A DNA stretch of 57,997 bases from an uncultured Ruminococcus sp. Its GTDB lineage: Bacteria; Bacillota; Clostridia; Oscillospirales; Ruminococcaceae. The DNA lies in assembly GCA_900752785.1 (NCBI GenBank), contig CAADWP010000077.1, forward strand, positions 1-57,997, in the 5' to 3' direction. Made by a program: the position numbers and the translations under genes. The notes below the pieces were generated by a model. It made no database searches. It saw only the letters and a list, made by a program, of their open reading frames with translations, and was not told the origin of the DNA. This document shows positions 42,924 through 51,459 of this stretch, one piece after another; the stretch's first letter is position 1; every line of letters starts with the position of its first letter.

Positions 42924-45197
42924 ATGAAAGGAATAACTGATAACCTAAAATCTATATTTATCGTCCTTCTTGTGATAATTCTCGGGCTTCTCAGCGGACT
43001 GAGGCTTATGGAAATTCAAGTCGTGGGCGATGATAAAATTAAAAAGCCAACTCGCTACAGCGAAAACGCCGTGACCTTTACCCGTCAGATAAAAGCTACG
43101 CGCGGCGGTATAATGGACTATGGTGAAAATGTGCTTGTCACTAATGACGCTCGCTGCGATCTTGTGCTTCAAAAAGCTTTTTTCCCTGAAGATTTGGAGG
43201 AGGGAAACAAATGCCTTCTCGAGATATATAACGCGCTTAAAGATCACGGCTATGAATTCAGCGAAAGTATTCCCGTATCCCAAAGCAAACCCTATGTTTT
43301 CACTGACGACGACCCTTCGGAGCTTATTTCCGACCTTAACCTGAACGTATATGCATCAGCGGAAAACTGCATAGACAAGCTTATCTCCGATAACGAGATA
43401 GACTCCTCCTATACGGACGAGGAAAAGCGCATAATAGCAGGTATGCGTTATGAAATGATCGCCAAGGACTTTGCATACAGCATTGACCTTATGCTCGCCA
43501 AAGACGTCGACTCAAAAACCGTTGTGGAAATGAAAGAGCTGAGCAACTTTTATCCCGGTATCAAGGTGATCGAAGCCTCCGACCGGCGAATCGTCCGCGG
43601 TGATATACTTCCCCATGAAATCGGAACGGTAGGTCCTATATACGCCGATGAATATGCTGCCCTAAAGGATAAAGGATATGCGCTCAACGATCAGCTCGGA
43701 AAAAGCGGAATCGAATATGCCATGGAAACTCAGCTTCGCGGTCAGAACGGCGAGGAGGAGCTTACTGTTGAAAACGGCTCTGTAATCAACTCGCGGACTA
43801 TTGTTGAGACAAACTCTGGAAGCACTGTCAAACTGACCGTCAGCGGAGCTTATCAGCTTAAACTTCAAAGCATCCTCGAAAATTTTATTAAGGAAGTTCC
43901 GAAACTTCATACCAATAAAAACGGAAAAATCCCGGAATGCGGCGCGATCGCTGTTCTTGACGCCAAAACAGGAGCTGTTAAAGGACTTGCCACAGCCCCT
44001 ACCTATAATCTCAAGGACTATGCCGAAAATTACGAATCATTCCTTGAAATGGAAAATTCCCCGCTTATAAATCGCTGTACTTTTGGTCAGTATCTTCCCG
44101 GCTCAACGTTTAAAACAATTACCGCTACGGCAGGTCTAAACGAAGGTGTTATCAACGAAAAGAGCGAATTTTTCTGCGGAGGCGAAAACAGCTTCCCATA
44201 TCATGGAACGTTGTACGGATGTACAGGCTGGCATAACAATATTTCTGTAAGACGGGCTATCGAGGTCTCATGCAACGATTATTTTTATAATGTTGCTGAT
44301 CGGCTCGGAATCGACAATATTACCAAATATGCAAAGCTTTACGGTCTCGGTTCGTGCACCGGAATAGAAACCGGAGACATCTCCGGATATCTCTGCAATC
44401 CTGAAACCTTTGCCGCCCACAATCAGCCATGGTATATCGGATACGTTATCCAAGCTGGAATAGGAAATCAGGACTGCGCCGTAACTCCCCTGCAAATGGC
44501 TGCGGTTGCAAACACTATTGCTAACCGCGGAGTAAGATATAAACCATATCTTGTAGACAGCCTTTATGAATACGGCTCCGGAAATAAAATTTCCCAGACT
44601 CAGCCTACTATTGCCGAAAAGATCAAGCTGAACGATGAAGATCTATACGATTATATTATCGATGGAATGATCGACGCTTCTCACAATATTCCTGCGAAAT
44701 ATTCGATTTCAAATCTCGGATTTGATGTTGCAATAAAAACAGGTACTCCGCAAACAGGTGCAGATACCTCGGAACAAGACTCATTCTTCATCGGATTCGC
44801 CCCTGCCGATAATCCGGAAATAGCTTTTGCAGGCGTTATCGAAGACGGCGAGTACTCAAAATATATGATTCGAGACATTATACTTGCATATCAGGAATGC
44901 TATGGTCTGAACGGCGTAAAACCTACTGATTCAAAGCTCCCGGAAGAAGTAAGACCCGGTGTAACTACCGATACAAACACAATGACCACTTCCACTGCCT
45001 CCACTACAACCACAACTACTACAACAATGCAGTTCGCTGTACCTCCTGTAACAACAACTTCAACGACTGCCCAAATTCCTGTTACCACTACGACAACAGC
45101 TCCTGTGACTGTTCCGATTACAACCACCACAATGCCTGCCGCACCGCCGCCTCAGATCCCCGAACCGCAGGATAACAGAGCAAACAGAATAGGATAA
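42924..45197 (+). CDS. mrdA: Penicillin-binding protein 2 (elongasome transpeptidase)
   Basis: 757 residues: membrane anchor (about 11-28), pedestal/dimerisation domain (about 45-300), transpeptidase domain with SxxK ('YLPGSTFKTITAT'), SxN ('EVSCNDYFYN') and KTG ('VAIKTGTPQTG'), then a low-complexity tail from about residue 685 made of Thr runs, Pro and Ala. It cross-links side-wall peptidoglycan under MreBCD control. The Thr-rich tail, on the outer face, is unlike E. coli PBP2. AAGGAGAACAA precedes the ATG. There is no rodA beside it. Confidence 0.94.
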   Translation: MKGITDNLKSIFIVLLVIILGLLSGLRLMEIQVVGDDKIKKPTRYSENAVTFTRQIKATRGGIMDYGENVLVTNDARCDLVLQKAFFPEDLEEGNKCLLEIYNALKDHGYEFSESIPVSQSKPYVFTDDDPSELISDLNLNVYASAENCIDKLISDNEIDSSYTDEEKRIIAGMRYEMIAKDFAYSIDLMLAKDVDSKTVVEMKELSNFYPGIKVIEASDRRIVRGDILPHEIGTVGPIYADEYAALKDKGYALNDQLGKSGIEYAMETQLRGQNGEEELTVENGSVINSRTIVETNSGSTVKLTVSGAYQLKLQSILENFIKEVPKLHTNKNGKIPECGAIAVLDAKTGAVKGLATAPTYNLKDYAENYESFLEMENSPLINRCTFGQYLPGSTFKTITATAGLNEGVINEKSEFFCGGENSFPYHGTLYGCTGWHNNISVRRAIEVSCNDYFYNVADRLGIDNITKYAKLYGLGSCTGIETGDISGYLCNPETFAAHNQPWYIGYVIQAGIGNQDCAVTPLQMAAVANTIANRGVRYKPYLVDSLYEYGSGNKISQTQPTIAEKIKLNDEDLYDYIIDGMIDASHNIPAKYSISNLGFDVAIKTGTPQTGADTSEQDSFFIGFAPADNPEIAFAGVIEDGEYSKYMIRDIILAYQECYGLNGVKPTDSKLPEEVRPGVTTDTNTMTTSTASTTTTTTTTMQFAVPPVTTTSTTAQIPVTTTTTAPVTVPITTTTMPAAPPPQIPEPQDNRANRIG

Positions 45198-45256
45198 TAT
45201 GTTTATTACGTATAATTTCCGATAATTTGTCCAAAATATAATCGGAGGTGTTATAC

Positions 45257-46048
45257 GTGAATAAAAATCCAAAAGACGATAACATGAAAAAAAGCTCGAA
45301 GGGCTTTTATGCAGCCCTCGGCATTAGTGCAGTCATGATAGGCTCAGCTTGCTTTTTCTCATATAATCAGGGAAATAAGCTCACCAACAGCAAGCCGTCA
45401 ACCGTTAAACCATATTCTTCGGAGGCTGCCGTCGACCACAAGCAAACAGGAATTCCCAGAAATACAACCACATACAAAGCTGCCGCCACGACCACTGCCT
45501 ATCAGGCAACGACTACTACTGCCGCGCCTATTGTAACGCTGCCTGCGTCCGAGATCATTAAGAACGATCCGCCGAACGATACTCCGGTAAATGCCGAAAA
45601 GCCTACAGAAGCTCCCGTAAACGCTTCAAAGCTTGAAAATCCTAAGCCGCCTCTTAAAGAGATAGGCGATGTTCTGAATCCATTCAGCGGAGGAGAGCTT
45701 GTGAAAAATGAAACTACAGGCTCATGGCAGACCCACAACGGCGCTGACATCAAGGCTGAAGTAGGTGCGGAAGTATATGCGATATCCTCGGGTGAAGTTG
45801 TAGAAGTCAATAACGATAATCTATGGGGCGTCACCGTAGTTGTTAACCACCATAACGGATTTATCTCTAAATACTGCGGTCTCGGTTCAGATTTGTCCGT
45901 TCAGCCGGGAGATGTCCTTGCAAGCGGCGATGTTATAGGAGTTGTAGGAACTTCTGCTGATATTGAAAGCGCCCTTGATCCTCATCTTCATATTGAAGTA
46001 ACACACAACGGCTCTTACGTTGATCCTATTGCCGCTTTAAAAAATTAA
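45257..46048 (+). CDS. Membrane-anchored M23 (LytM) metallopeptidase
   Basis: 263 residues from a GTG at 45257 (GGAGG eight bases upstream; the GTG at 45248 is part of that site). An N-terminal membrane anchor (about 15-35) is followed by a Thr/Pro/Ala-rich linker (about 40-125) and an M23 domain with HxxxD ('HNGADIKAEVGAEVYA') and HxH ('PHLHIEVTH'). Both zinc-ligand motifs are intact, so it is probably an active endopeptidase rather than a degenerate SpoIIQ or MepM activator. Position after PBP2 suggests cell-wall growth; a SpoIIQ-like sporulation role is an alternative. Confidence 0.88.
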   Translation: MNKNPKDDNMKKSSKGFYAALGISAVMIGSACFFSYNQGNKLTNSKPSTVKPYSSEAAVDHKQTGIPRNTTTYKAAATTTAYQATTTTAAPIVTLPASEIIKNDPPNDTPVNAEKPTEAPVNASKLENPKPPLKEIGDVLNPFSGGELVKNETTGSWQTHNGADIKAEVGAEVYAISSGEVVEVNNDNLWGVTVVVNHHNGFISKYCGLGSDLSVQPGDVLASGDVIGVVGTSADIESALDPHLHIEVTHNGSYVDPIAALKN

Positions 46049-46104
46049 CACAAAATGGCTGCCTTAAAGCCGACCACCCATACAGAAGTATTTAATATGT
46101 AACC

Positions 46105-46145
46105 GAAAGGTTGTGTAGGAAACCTACGCAGCCTTTCTCTTTTTG
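46105..46145 (+). terminator. Strong terminator closing the mre operon
   Basis: 15-bp stem (46105-46119 with 46123-46137, two G-T pairs), AAA loop, then TCTTTTTG. It marks the last feature that clearly belongs to the chromosome before the integrated element. Confidence 0.9.
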
Positions 46146-46430
46146 TCGTAAACCATACTGTCAGCAGTAATCGTTGCTGTCATAACATTGAAACGGAAGC
46201 AGATGTCAATCTGCTGTGTTCTGTGTCCGCTGGACTTATCAGAGGGCGGAGGTGTGTAATAAAAAATCGCCTGCAAAAGAGCAGACGACAGTAGAAAAAT
46301 ATAGATAGGCTCTGAGAGCCACAGAAATGCCCCAGAAAGCGTCGCAAGTTTTAGCAAGGCAGTTTCACTCTCAAGGTGGTTAAAAGCCGCCCACGGCTCT
46401 GCCAGACCTCACTGAGAACATTTTACGGAT
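46146..46430. other. Presumed left end of the integrated element
   Basis: There is no supported gene between the terminator and the recombinase stop codon. A 77-codon open frame on the minus strand (46124-46357, TTG start, weak ribosome site) runs into the terminator and is probably not a gene. Large serine recombinase genes normally lie next to their attachment site, so attL should be in this stretch; I cannot place the core without the right end. Confidence 0.5.
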
Positions 46431-48002
46431 TTACTTTATCGGCAGCTTAGGATAGATAGTCAACTCGAAGTTGTCAAGTGGGCGACCTTTGACCGCTCGT
46501 TCAGTTTTGAGATAGACTACTTTTTCAAGAACGGATTTCAATACGTCGTTTTTCGACTTAGCGTCAGGGAGATCACGATAAACCTCGAGGAGCTTTTCGA
46601 CTTTTGGTACTATACCCTCACGGGCAGCGATACGCTGAGATTCTTCCACGATCTCTTCGGAAAGATTTTTCAAACTTTCCTCGGCGGAGCTGATACGTTC
46701 AGTGAGAGAACGAGAACGAGAAAGAAAAGTTTCGGTATCGTAAACTCCTTGTTCAAGTAGATCATGAGTTCTGACAAGTTGCTTTTTCAAGGTTTTCAGC
46801 TCTTGAGTTACAGTTTTTACAGCCTCTCTCTTTACTTCGACAAGATCAGCGTCAGAAGAATCACCAGAGGAATAGTCAAGCCGATAGCTACCGAGCAGAG
46901 CAGAAAGCTCATTCAGCAGCTTGTCCTCGACAACAGAGTAATAAGCAGAGACGTTGTCGCAAGCACGATTCAGACAGCTTACGCAGAGCTTACCACGCTT
47001 AAGACCCATTTTCCGCCCACACTTACCACATACAAGCAACCCGGCAAGCGGATTGGCAATATGGTCATTGGTTGGAACGGGCGTAGGACCGTTTCGGCGG
47101 AGGATTTCTTGAGCCTTATCAAAAAGCTCAACCGGGACAATCGCCTCATGGAGACCGTCAACCAGAACTTGCTCATCTTTTTCGGCTAAGACTTTTGATT
47201 CTTTCACAACACCGTTTTCGACTTTCTTCACGGTCTTATGTTTCTTCCAAAGGATTTTTCCAATGTAGACAGGATTCGCAAGGATTCTTCGGATAGTCGT
47301 ATCAGACCACGGAGCAGAGCCAGTAGGCGGAGAGATACCCATTTCATCAAGGCGAACGGCGATAGTGTGAGAGCCAAGAGCATGAACAGACCCGTCGGCA
47401 GCAGTTTCGCCATTAACATACAGTTCAAAGATCAGGCGAACAACGGCGGCATAGTTTTCAACAGGCTTGAGCGTAAAACCTTTATCGTTCTTGATACGGA
47501 CCTTTTCATAACCGTAAGGAGCATAAGTAGCAATATACTTTCCCTCTTTGACAGAAGCAAGACGACCACGCTGTAAGCGGCGATTTATAGTCTTATACTC
47601 ACGCCGGGACATGAAAAGACCGAATTCAAAGTATTCCTCGTCGAATTCATTCTCAGGGTCGTAAACTTTCATCGGAGTAATAATTTTCGTACCAGAATAC
47701 TTAAACGTTTGAGCCATAATACCTTGGTCGATAGTATCACCACGGGCAAGACGTTCCACCTCAACAACCAGAACGCCGGACCACACACCCTCCTCAACTT
47801 CTTGTAACAGCTTCTGCATTACAGGACGGGCGGCAATAGTTTCCCCGGAGACGACCTCACGATAAATTTGTGTTACGTTGTAGCCGCCACGTTTAGCGAC
47901 CTCAAGGAGCAGCCGCTCGTGACGAGCAAGCGTCTCCCCCTCACCGTGAGCCTCGGCGTCCATATCCTTACGAGACTTACGGAGATAAATACAATATTGC
48001 AT
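46431..48002 (-). CDS. Large serine recombinase (integrase)
   Basis: 523 residues from the ATG at 48002 (GGAGG five bases upstream). The N-terminal resolvase domain has the nucleophile serine in 'CIYLRKSRKDMD' (Ser10) and 'VLVVEVERLARGD'. Next come the recombinase domain (about 165-280; 'GYEKVRIKN', 'WSDTTIRRILANPVYIGKILWKKHK') and a zinc ribbon ('CGKCGRKMGLKRGKLCVSC', about 340-360). A coiled-coil segment (about 400-470) lies in the C-terminal domain. It would integrate and, with a directionality factor, excise the element between attP and attB. The gene is transcribed toward the chromosomal junction. Confidence 0.95.
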   Translation of the reverse strand: MQYCIYLRKSRKDMDAEAHGEGETLARHERLLLEVAKRGGYNVTQIYREVVSGETIAARPVMQKLLQEVEEGVWSGVLVVEVERLARGDTIDQGIMAQTFKYSGTKIITPMKVYDPENEFDEEYFEFGLFMSRREYKTINRRLQRGRLASVKEGKYIATYAPYGYEKVRIKNDKGFTLKPVENYAAVVRLIFELYVNGETAADGSVHALGSHTIAVRLDEMGISPPTGSAPWSDTTIRRILANPVYIGKILWKKHKTVKKVENGVVKESKVLAEKDEQVLVDGLHEAIVPVELFDKAQEILRRNGPTPVPTNDHIANPLAGLLVCGKCGRKMGLKRGKLCVSCLNRACDNVSAYYSVVEDKLLNELSALLGSYRLDYSSGDSSDADLVEVKREAVKTVTQELKTLKKQLVRTHDLLEQGVYDTETFLSRSRSLTERISSAEESLKNLSEEIVEESQRIAAREGIVPKVEKLLEVYRDLPDAKSKNDVLKSVLEKVVYLKTERAVKGRPLDNFELTIYPKLPIK

Positions 48003-48012
48003 AAAGACCTCC

Positions 48013-48045
48013 AAAAGCAGAAGCCCCTCAATCTTCTGAGGGGCT
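48013..48045 (-). terminator. Hairpin between repressor and recombinase genes
   Basis: Perfect 9-bp AGCCCCTCA/TGAGGGGCT stem (48022-48030 with 48037-48045), followed on the minus strand by TCTGCTTTTGG. It may partly terminate repressor transcripts and so limit recombinase expression in the lysogenic-like state. Confidence 0.65.
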
Positions 48046-48062
48046 ACGAGAATCAATATAAA

Positions 48063-48662
48063 TCACGTTGCCAACTTTTCTGACGCTGCGTCTAACCCGT
48101 TCTTCACGTTAAAGGCGATATCAATATCCGCCTGCATAAGTTCGTCGAGGAGAGACGATACGGTATTTTTCAATTCGTTTTGAAGAGACATAACATCAGC
48201 AAAGACAGTAACATCAAGGAAATTTCCGCCAGAAGTTTCAATACTGGAACGGAGGGCAGCTCGAAGCCGCTGAATCTCAGAAGCGAGTTTCTTGTAGAGA
48301 GCGAGGCGCTCAGAACGGCGTATCTCAAGATCACGGTCAAGCGTAAGATAAAGGCTGTCAAAGATTCCTGTGACAAGAGGCTTTAACTCAGCAGGCAGAT
48401 CATCAAAATGTTTTTTGAATGACGAGTAGTCCTCAACAAAAAGAGTGTTGGTGTGAGTACGTTCATCAGAGTAGCCGAGCAGATAGTCGCAGGACACCCC
48501 GAAGAGATCAGCAAGCTCACCGATAGTTGCAATATCAGGCTCTTTGCCCTCACTCTCCCACCCGGAATAAGTGGAACGAGACAGATTGAGCCGCTCTGCA
48601 AGATCAGTTTGAGTAAAGCCGAACTCTTTACGCAGAGCTTTAAGGCGGTCAGGAAATTTCAT
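48063..48662 (-). CDS. XRE-family repressor
   Basis: 199 residues from the ATG at 48662 (GGAGG six or seven bases upstream). The N-terminal lambda-repressor-type HTH spans residues 3-60 ('LKALRKEFGFTQTDLAERLNLSRSTYSGWESEGKEPDIATI'). The C-terminal part is helical with no S24 peptidase Ser/Lys motifs, so SOS-type self-cleavage is not predicted; induction would need another signal, for example an anti-repressor. Divergent from the early operon, with operator-like sites between. Confidence 0.88.
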   Translation of the reverse strand: MKFPDRLKALRKEFGFTQTDLAERLNLSRSTYSGWESEGKEPDIATIGELADLFGVSCDYLLGYSDERTHTNTLFVEDYSSFKKHFDDLPAELKPLVTGIFDSLYLTLDRDLEIRRSERLALYKKLASEIQRLRAALRSSIETSGGNFLDVTVFADVMSLQNELKNTVSSLLDELMQADIDIAFNVKNGLDAASEKLAT

Positions 48663-48682
48663 AAAAAGCACCTCCAAAGATA

Positions 48683-48711
48683 ATTATAACAGTTATGACC
48701 CCAAAAAGGAA
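48683..48711 (-). promoter_or_regulatory. Repressor promoter with embedded operator-like site
   Basis: Minus-strand TATAAT (-10, complement at plus 48683-48688), 17-bp spacer and weak TTCCTT (-35, plus 48706-48711). The site ACCCCAAAAAGGAA (48698-48711) overlaps spacer and -35 and matches the early-promoter operator at 11 of 14 bases. Confidence 0.6.
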
Positions 48712-48759
48712 GAAATGTCCCGAATTGCAACAATCAGAAGAAAAAATTTCTAAAAATGG

Positions 48760-48788
48760 TTGACAACTCCCCTAAAAGGGACTATAAT
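48760..48788 (+). promoter_or_regulatory. Early promoter with palindromic operator-like site
   Basis: Perfect consensus promoter: TTGACA (48760-48765), 17-bp spacer, TATAAT (48783-48788). The spacer contains TCCCCTAAAAGGGA (48768-48781), whose outer four bases on each side are inverted repeats; a repressor bound there would block RNA polymerase. Confidence 0.85.
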
Positions 48789-48828
48789 TAGAATATAGCT
48801 TCCTATAAGGTCAGAAAGGAGAATGAAA

Positions 48829-49065
48829 TTGAGAGTAAAATTACAGAAGATCAGAGAAAGCCACGGCTTTACTCAGCAGCAGTTCGCAGACATCGTAGGC
48901 ATAAGCCGAAACCACTACGGGCAGATAGAGACAGGAGTAAAAAATCCCGGTCTCGATGTAGCACTACGCATTAAGAATGCACTTGGCTACACAAAAGACG
49001 ACATCTGGGAGAATATTTTTTTTAGCCAGTCTTGCCCCAATTTAGGACGCAAGGAGGACAGTTGA
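48829..49065 (+). CDS. Small XRE HTH protein (Cro-like)
   Basis: 78 residues, essentially one HTH domain: 'LQKIRESHGFTQQQFADIVGISRNHYGQIETGVKNPGLDVALRIKNALG'. An ATG at 48823 is only one base from AGGAG; the TTG at 48829 is seven bases away and is the better start. As the first gene under the early promoter and facing the repressor, it takes the place of a Cro-type switch protein (inference). Confidence 0.85.
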   Translation: MRVKLQKIRESHGFTQQQFADIVGISRNHYGQIETGVKNPGLDVALRIKNALGYTKDDIWENIFFSQSCPNLGRKEDS

Positions 49066-49130
49066 CGCAAACAGGGATATTCTTAACTTACTCTCTGTAA
49101 GAATTATACCACAAAAAGGAGGCGAAATAA

Positions 49131-49625
49131 ATGTCAAGACAGGCAACAAAAGCAGTGGGAAACCGATACTACGAAGCACGAATAAGGGCAGCTAAGTACA
49201 ACAAGAGGCTCTTAACCAGAGTAGGAGCGGCAGAACAGCTCCCCGGAGTTACCGAGGACAGCATAAAGAAATACGAACTTGGCATTACAAATCCGCCGAA
49301 TATCGTGGTAGCGCTTATGGCAGACGTTTACATCGAGCCTGAGCTGAGATGTTGGTACTGTGCCAACGAATGCCCGTTAGGAACGTACAGCAGAGAGATA
49401 GCTCCAACGTCAGCAATAAGATCATTCCTGAGACTTCAAAACTCAGTATACGAGTTGGAAAGCGTCACAAGGCAGATGTCAATTCTAATGGAAAGCGAGG
49501 AGATAAGCAAGGAAGAGAAACCGCAAATCCCCATTCTTATGGAGAGGATTTTAGAATTCAGACGGAGAGTCGATGAAAACCTTGTCGCTCTTGAACGAGC
49601 GGAGAAAATTGGCAGATTCGAGTGA
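49131..49625 (+). CDS. HTH-type phage regulatory protein
   Basis: 164 residues. Residues about 15-65 ('YYEARIRAAKYNKRLLTRVGAAEQLPGVTEDSIKKYELGITNPP') resemble a divergent XRE HTH, followed by a Cys-containing segment ('CWYCANECPLG', Cys pairs that may bind metal) and a C-terminal helix bundle. Proteins of this shape are common as the second early gene of clostridial prophages; the function is unproven. GGAGG lies eight bases before the ATG. A TTCTTA/TAAGAA hairpin (about 49069-49106) precedes it. Confidence 0.75.
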   Translation: MSRQATKAVGNRYYEARIRAAKYNKRLLTRVGAAEQLPGVTEDSIKKYELGITNPPNIVVALMADVYIEPELRCWYCANECPLGTYSREIAPTSAIRSFLRLQNSVYELESVTRQMSILMESEEISKEEKPQIPILMERILEFRRRVDENLVALERAEKIGRFE

Positions 49626-49634
49626 GGAGGGCAA

Positions 49635-49802
49635 ATGAGCGGCGACGGAAATATCGTCAGAGACTACTACAGCGGAAACACACATATCAAAGTAGCTGAC
49701 GATTATTACAGAGACAAAACAGCAGAAGAGATAGAAAAGATACTGAGGGACGTTGCCGCTATTGTTCAGAGAGCAATGAGCCGCACCCCAGAAAGCCAAT
49801 AA
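49635..49802 (+). CDS. Small hypothetical protein (55 residues)
   Basis: Starts at an ATG nine bases after the previous stop, with GAGGAGG five bases upstream. The product begins 'MSGDGNIVRDYYSGNTHIKV' and contains a repeated 'YYxG/YYRD' pattern followed by an amphipathic helix ending 'VQRAMSRTPESQ'. I do not recognise a family. The strong ribosome site, tight spacing and same strand support a real gene. Confidence 0.7.
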   Translation: MSGDGNIVRDYYSGNTHIKVADDYYRDKTAEEIEKILRDVAAIVQRAMSRTPESQ

Positions 49803-49827
49803 GTAGAACAATCAGGAGGAAACAAAA

Positions 49828-50043
49828 ATGCAGACTATTACCGCACTTACCATTTTAGCGCTTATATTTACAGAGGCATACTGCATAGCTTGGATATGCG
49901 ATTACATACGAACACGTTTAAGGGAAAGAGAACTGCGGCGTAGAGAATATTACCGTCAGAAAGCCTATCAGGAGCTGAACGAACGTTACAGGCTCTACAA
50001 AACAAGGGAGGAACTTTTCAACAGCATATCCAAAGAAAGTTGA
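49828..50043 (+). CDS. Small membrane-anchored hypothetical protein
   Basis: 71 residues: one N-terminal hydrophobic helix (about 5-25) followed by a strongly basic, Arg/Glu/Tyr-rich helix ('RERELRRREYYRQKAYQELNERY'-like, in parts). AGGAGG lies 11 bases before the ATG. No family recognised; part of the early operon. Confidence 0.7.
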   Translation: MQTITALTILALIFTEAYCIAWICDYIRTRLRERELRRREYYRQKAYQELNERYRLYKTREELFNSISKES

Positions 50044-50052
50044 GGAGGGAAA

Positions 50053-50316
50053 ATGGCAAATACGATTACGGCAATAACCCCGGCGGAGATCATGGAGCGG
50101 CTGTCGGACATTATGACAGCACCGATTACAGGTCTTGAGACTGAGAGAGCCATAGAACGAGCTGAGAAGAAGCTCAACAACATTATTGCCCGTGAGGGAG
50201 ACGCAGACGGAGCAAGACGTGAGCCGTGGTACTTTTGGGAGCTTGTAAAAGAGAGCCTCAAAGAAAGCAGGACGACGACGTACATCAGGGAAGTTACAGA
50301 ACACTACGATGATTGA
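50053..50316 (+). CDS. Small hypothetical early protein
   Basis: 87 residues, mostly helical and charged, with 'TERAIERAEKKLNNIIAREGDADGARREPWYFW'. GAGGAGG lies five bases before the ATG, nine bases after the previous stop. Family not recognised. A 19-codon frame (50309-50368) overlaps its end in a coupled ATGATTGA arrangement, but I cannot support it as a gene. Confidence 0.65.
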   Translation: MANTITAITPAEIMERLSDIMTAPITGLETERAIERAEKKLNNIIAREGDADGARREPWYFWELVKESLKESRTTTYIREVTEHYDD

Positions 50317-50334
50317 TAGAGATAAAAAAAGAGA

Positions 50335-50354
50335 CGTTGAGCGGCAACTCAACG
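50335..50354. other. Stem-loop in the early operon gap
   Basis: CGTTGAG/CTCAACG stem (50335-50341 with 50348-50354) without a T-run, in the 141-bp gap before the recombination genes. It may be a processing site or operator. Confidence 0.4.
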
Positions 50355-50457
50355 CCTCCTGCCGATAGGATTTGCATGAATAACAATTCCCGAGGGCTAT
50401 CATTACATCTCTATTGTATCATAGATTTTCAAAAAATGCAATAGGAGGTCCATAAAA

Positions 50458-51459
50458 ATGGAGAAAAACACATCATTATCCATTGTACAGCAGTTTCCTC
50501 AGCAGCAGTACAATCTGCTTGTACCAATGGAGACGGTAGCGGAAATCGCAGAAATTCACAAACCCGTCATGAATCAGGTACGCATATCTACTAACCTTGC
50601 TGACAAGGAAATATATGAGCAGGAGAAAGCCTGGGGCAATAAGGAAGCAGGCTACGCTCTTACCAAAAAGGGACTTAACAAGCTCATGAGAGCGGCAGGA
50701 ATAAAGATCATAGGCACACGCCCGGTCATTCCGACCACTTGCCAGAAATGTGCTGAGATCAACAGAGGCATAGGTAGACCCGTCAACTGCGGAGCTTGCG
50801 GAAACAAGGACGTAAAGTACGAAGCAAGAATATCCGTACCGCAGCTTACAGGCGAAAACATCGAAATAGTAGCTCACAAAGAGATCATCGTAGGCGACGT
50901 TACAGGCGGCATGAGTGAGAAACAGAGAGCAGAATTCCTCAAGTTCAGATCAGAGATTTGCGAGACAAAAGCTATAAACAGAGCGCTCAGAGCAGCTATG
51001 CACATAAAAGGGACATATACCCTCAGAGAATTGCAGAAGCCTTTTGTAGTAGCTTACCTCGTTCCCAATCTTGACAACGAGACCGTGAAAGAGGAGGCTG
51101 TTAAGCACTTCTTCTCGTCTGCTCAGGAGCTTTACGGAGGAGTGAATACCGAAAGCAGAAGAGCGATATTCGTAGAGGACGACATAGAAGAGGGCATGGA
51201 GTACGAAGCTCCTGCGAAACCCATTTCACAGCCGGGACCTCAGCAGTATATTGACATTCCGCAAGAGCCTCCGCAGGAGCAGTGCAATCAGCAGTTTGCA
51301 CAGGTACAGGAAGTTCCTCAGAGTAACAACGGTCAGGACAATACGGTGTGTGTGGCCTGCGGCATAAAAGTTTTGGGCTCAGTAGCAAGCTATAGTCAGC
51401 AGCACTTCGGAAGAACGTTGTGCATAGGCTGTCAGAGAAATCAGGGAGGTAACAGATAA
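50458..51459 (+). CDS. Unknown zinc-motif protein beside the SbcDC fusion
   Basis: 333 residues, no confident family. Visible parts: a helical N-terminus; a four-Cys zinc site in the middle (Cys95, 98, 111, 114; 'CQKCAEINRGIGRPVNCGAC' with linker); a conserved-looking helix 'SEICETKAINRALRAAM' then 'YTLRELQKPFVVAYLV'; a Gln/Pro-rich linker (about 230-295); and a C-terminal four-Cys knuckle (298, 301, 322, 325). The 'ETKAINRALRAAM' helix recalls those of phage ssDNA-annealing proteins (RecT/Rad52 superfamily members carry comparable 'A-A-R-AL' helices), and position next to a nuclease fits. This is inference. AGGAGG precedes the ATG, and its TAA overlaps the next ATG (TAATG). Confidence 0.7.
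   Translation: MEKNTSLSIVQQFPQQQYNLLVPMETVAEIAEIHKPVMNQVRISTNLADKEIYEQEKAWGNKEAGYALTKKGLNKLMRAAGIKIIGTRPVIPTTCQKCAEINRGIGRPVNCGACGNKDVKYEARISVPQLTGENIEIVAHKEIIVGDVTGGMSEKQRAEFLKFRSEICETKAINRALRAAMHIKGTYTLRELQKPFVVAYLVPNLDNETVKEEAVKHFFSSAQELYGGVNTESRRAIFVEDDIEEGMEYEAPAKPISQPGPQQYIDIPQEPPQEQCNQQFAQVQEVPQSNNGQDNTVCVACGIKVLGSVASYSQQHFGRTLCIGCQRNQGGNR

Noticed and set aside
44985..45140. ACC/ACT triplet repeats as a possible microsatellite or CRISPR-like array
   Set aside because: They are in-frame Thr codons of the PBP2 tail; there are no spacers or regular repeat unit. No CRISPR array was seen anywhere in the window.
46124..46357. 77-codon minus-strand frame at the element end
   Set aside because: TTG start, no convincing ribosome site, and it runs through the mre operon terminator; treated as non-coding.
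50309..50368. 19-codon frame overlapping the end of the preceding small gene
   Set aside because: It has the geometry of a coupled leader peptide, but no ribosome site of its own and no conserved feature.
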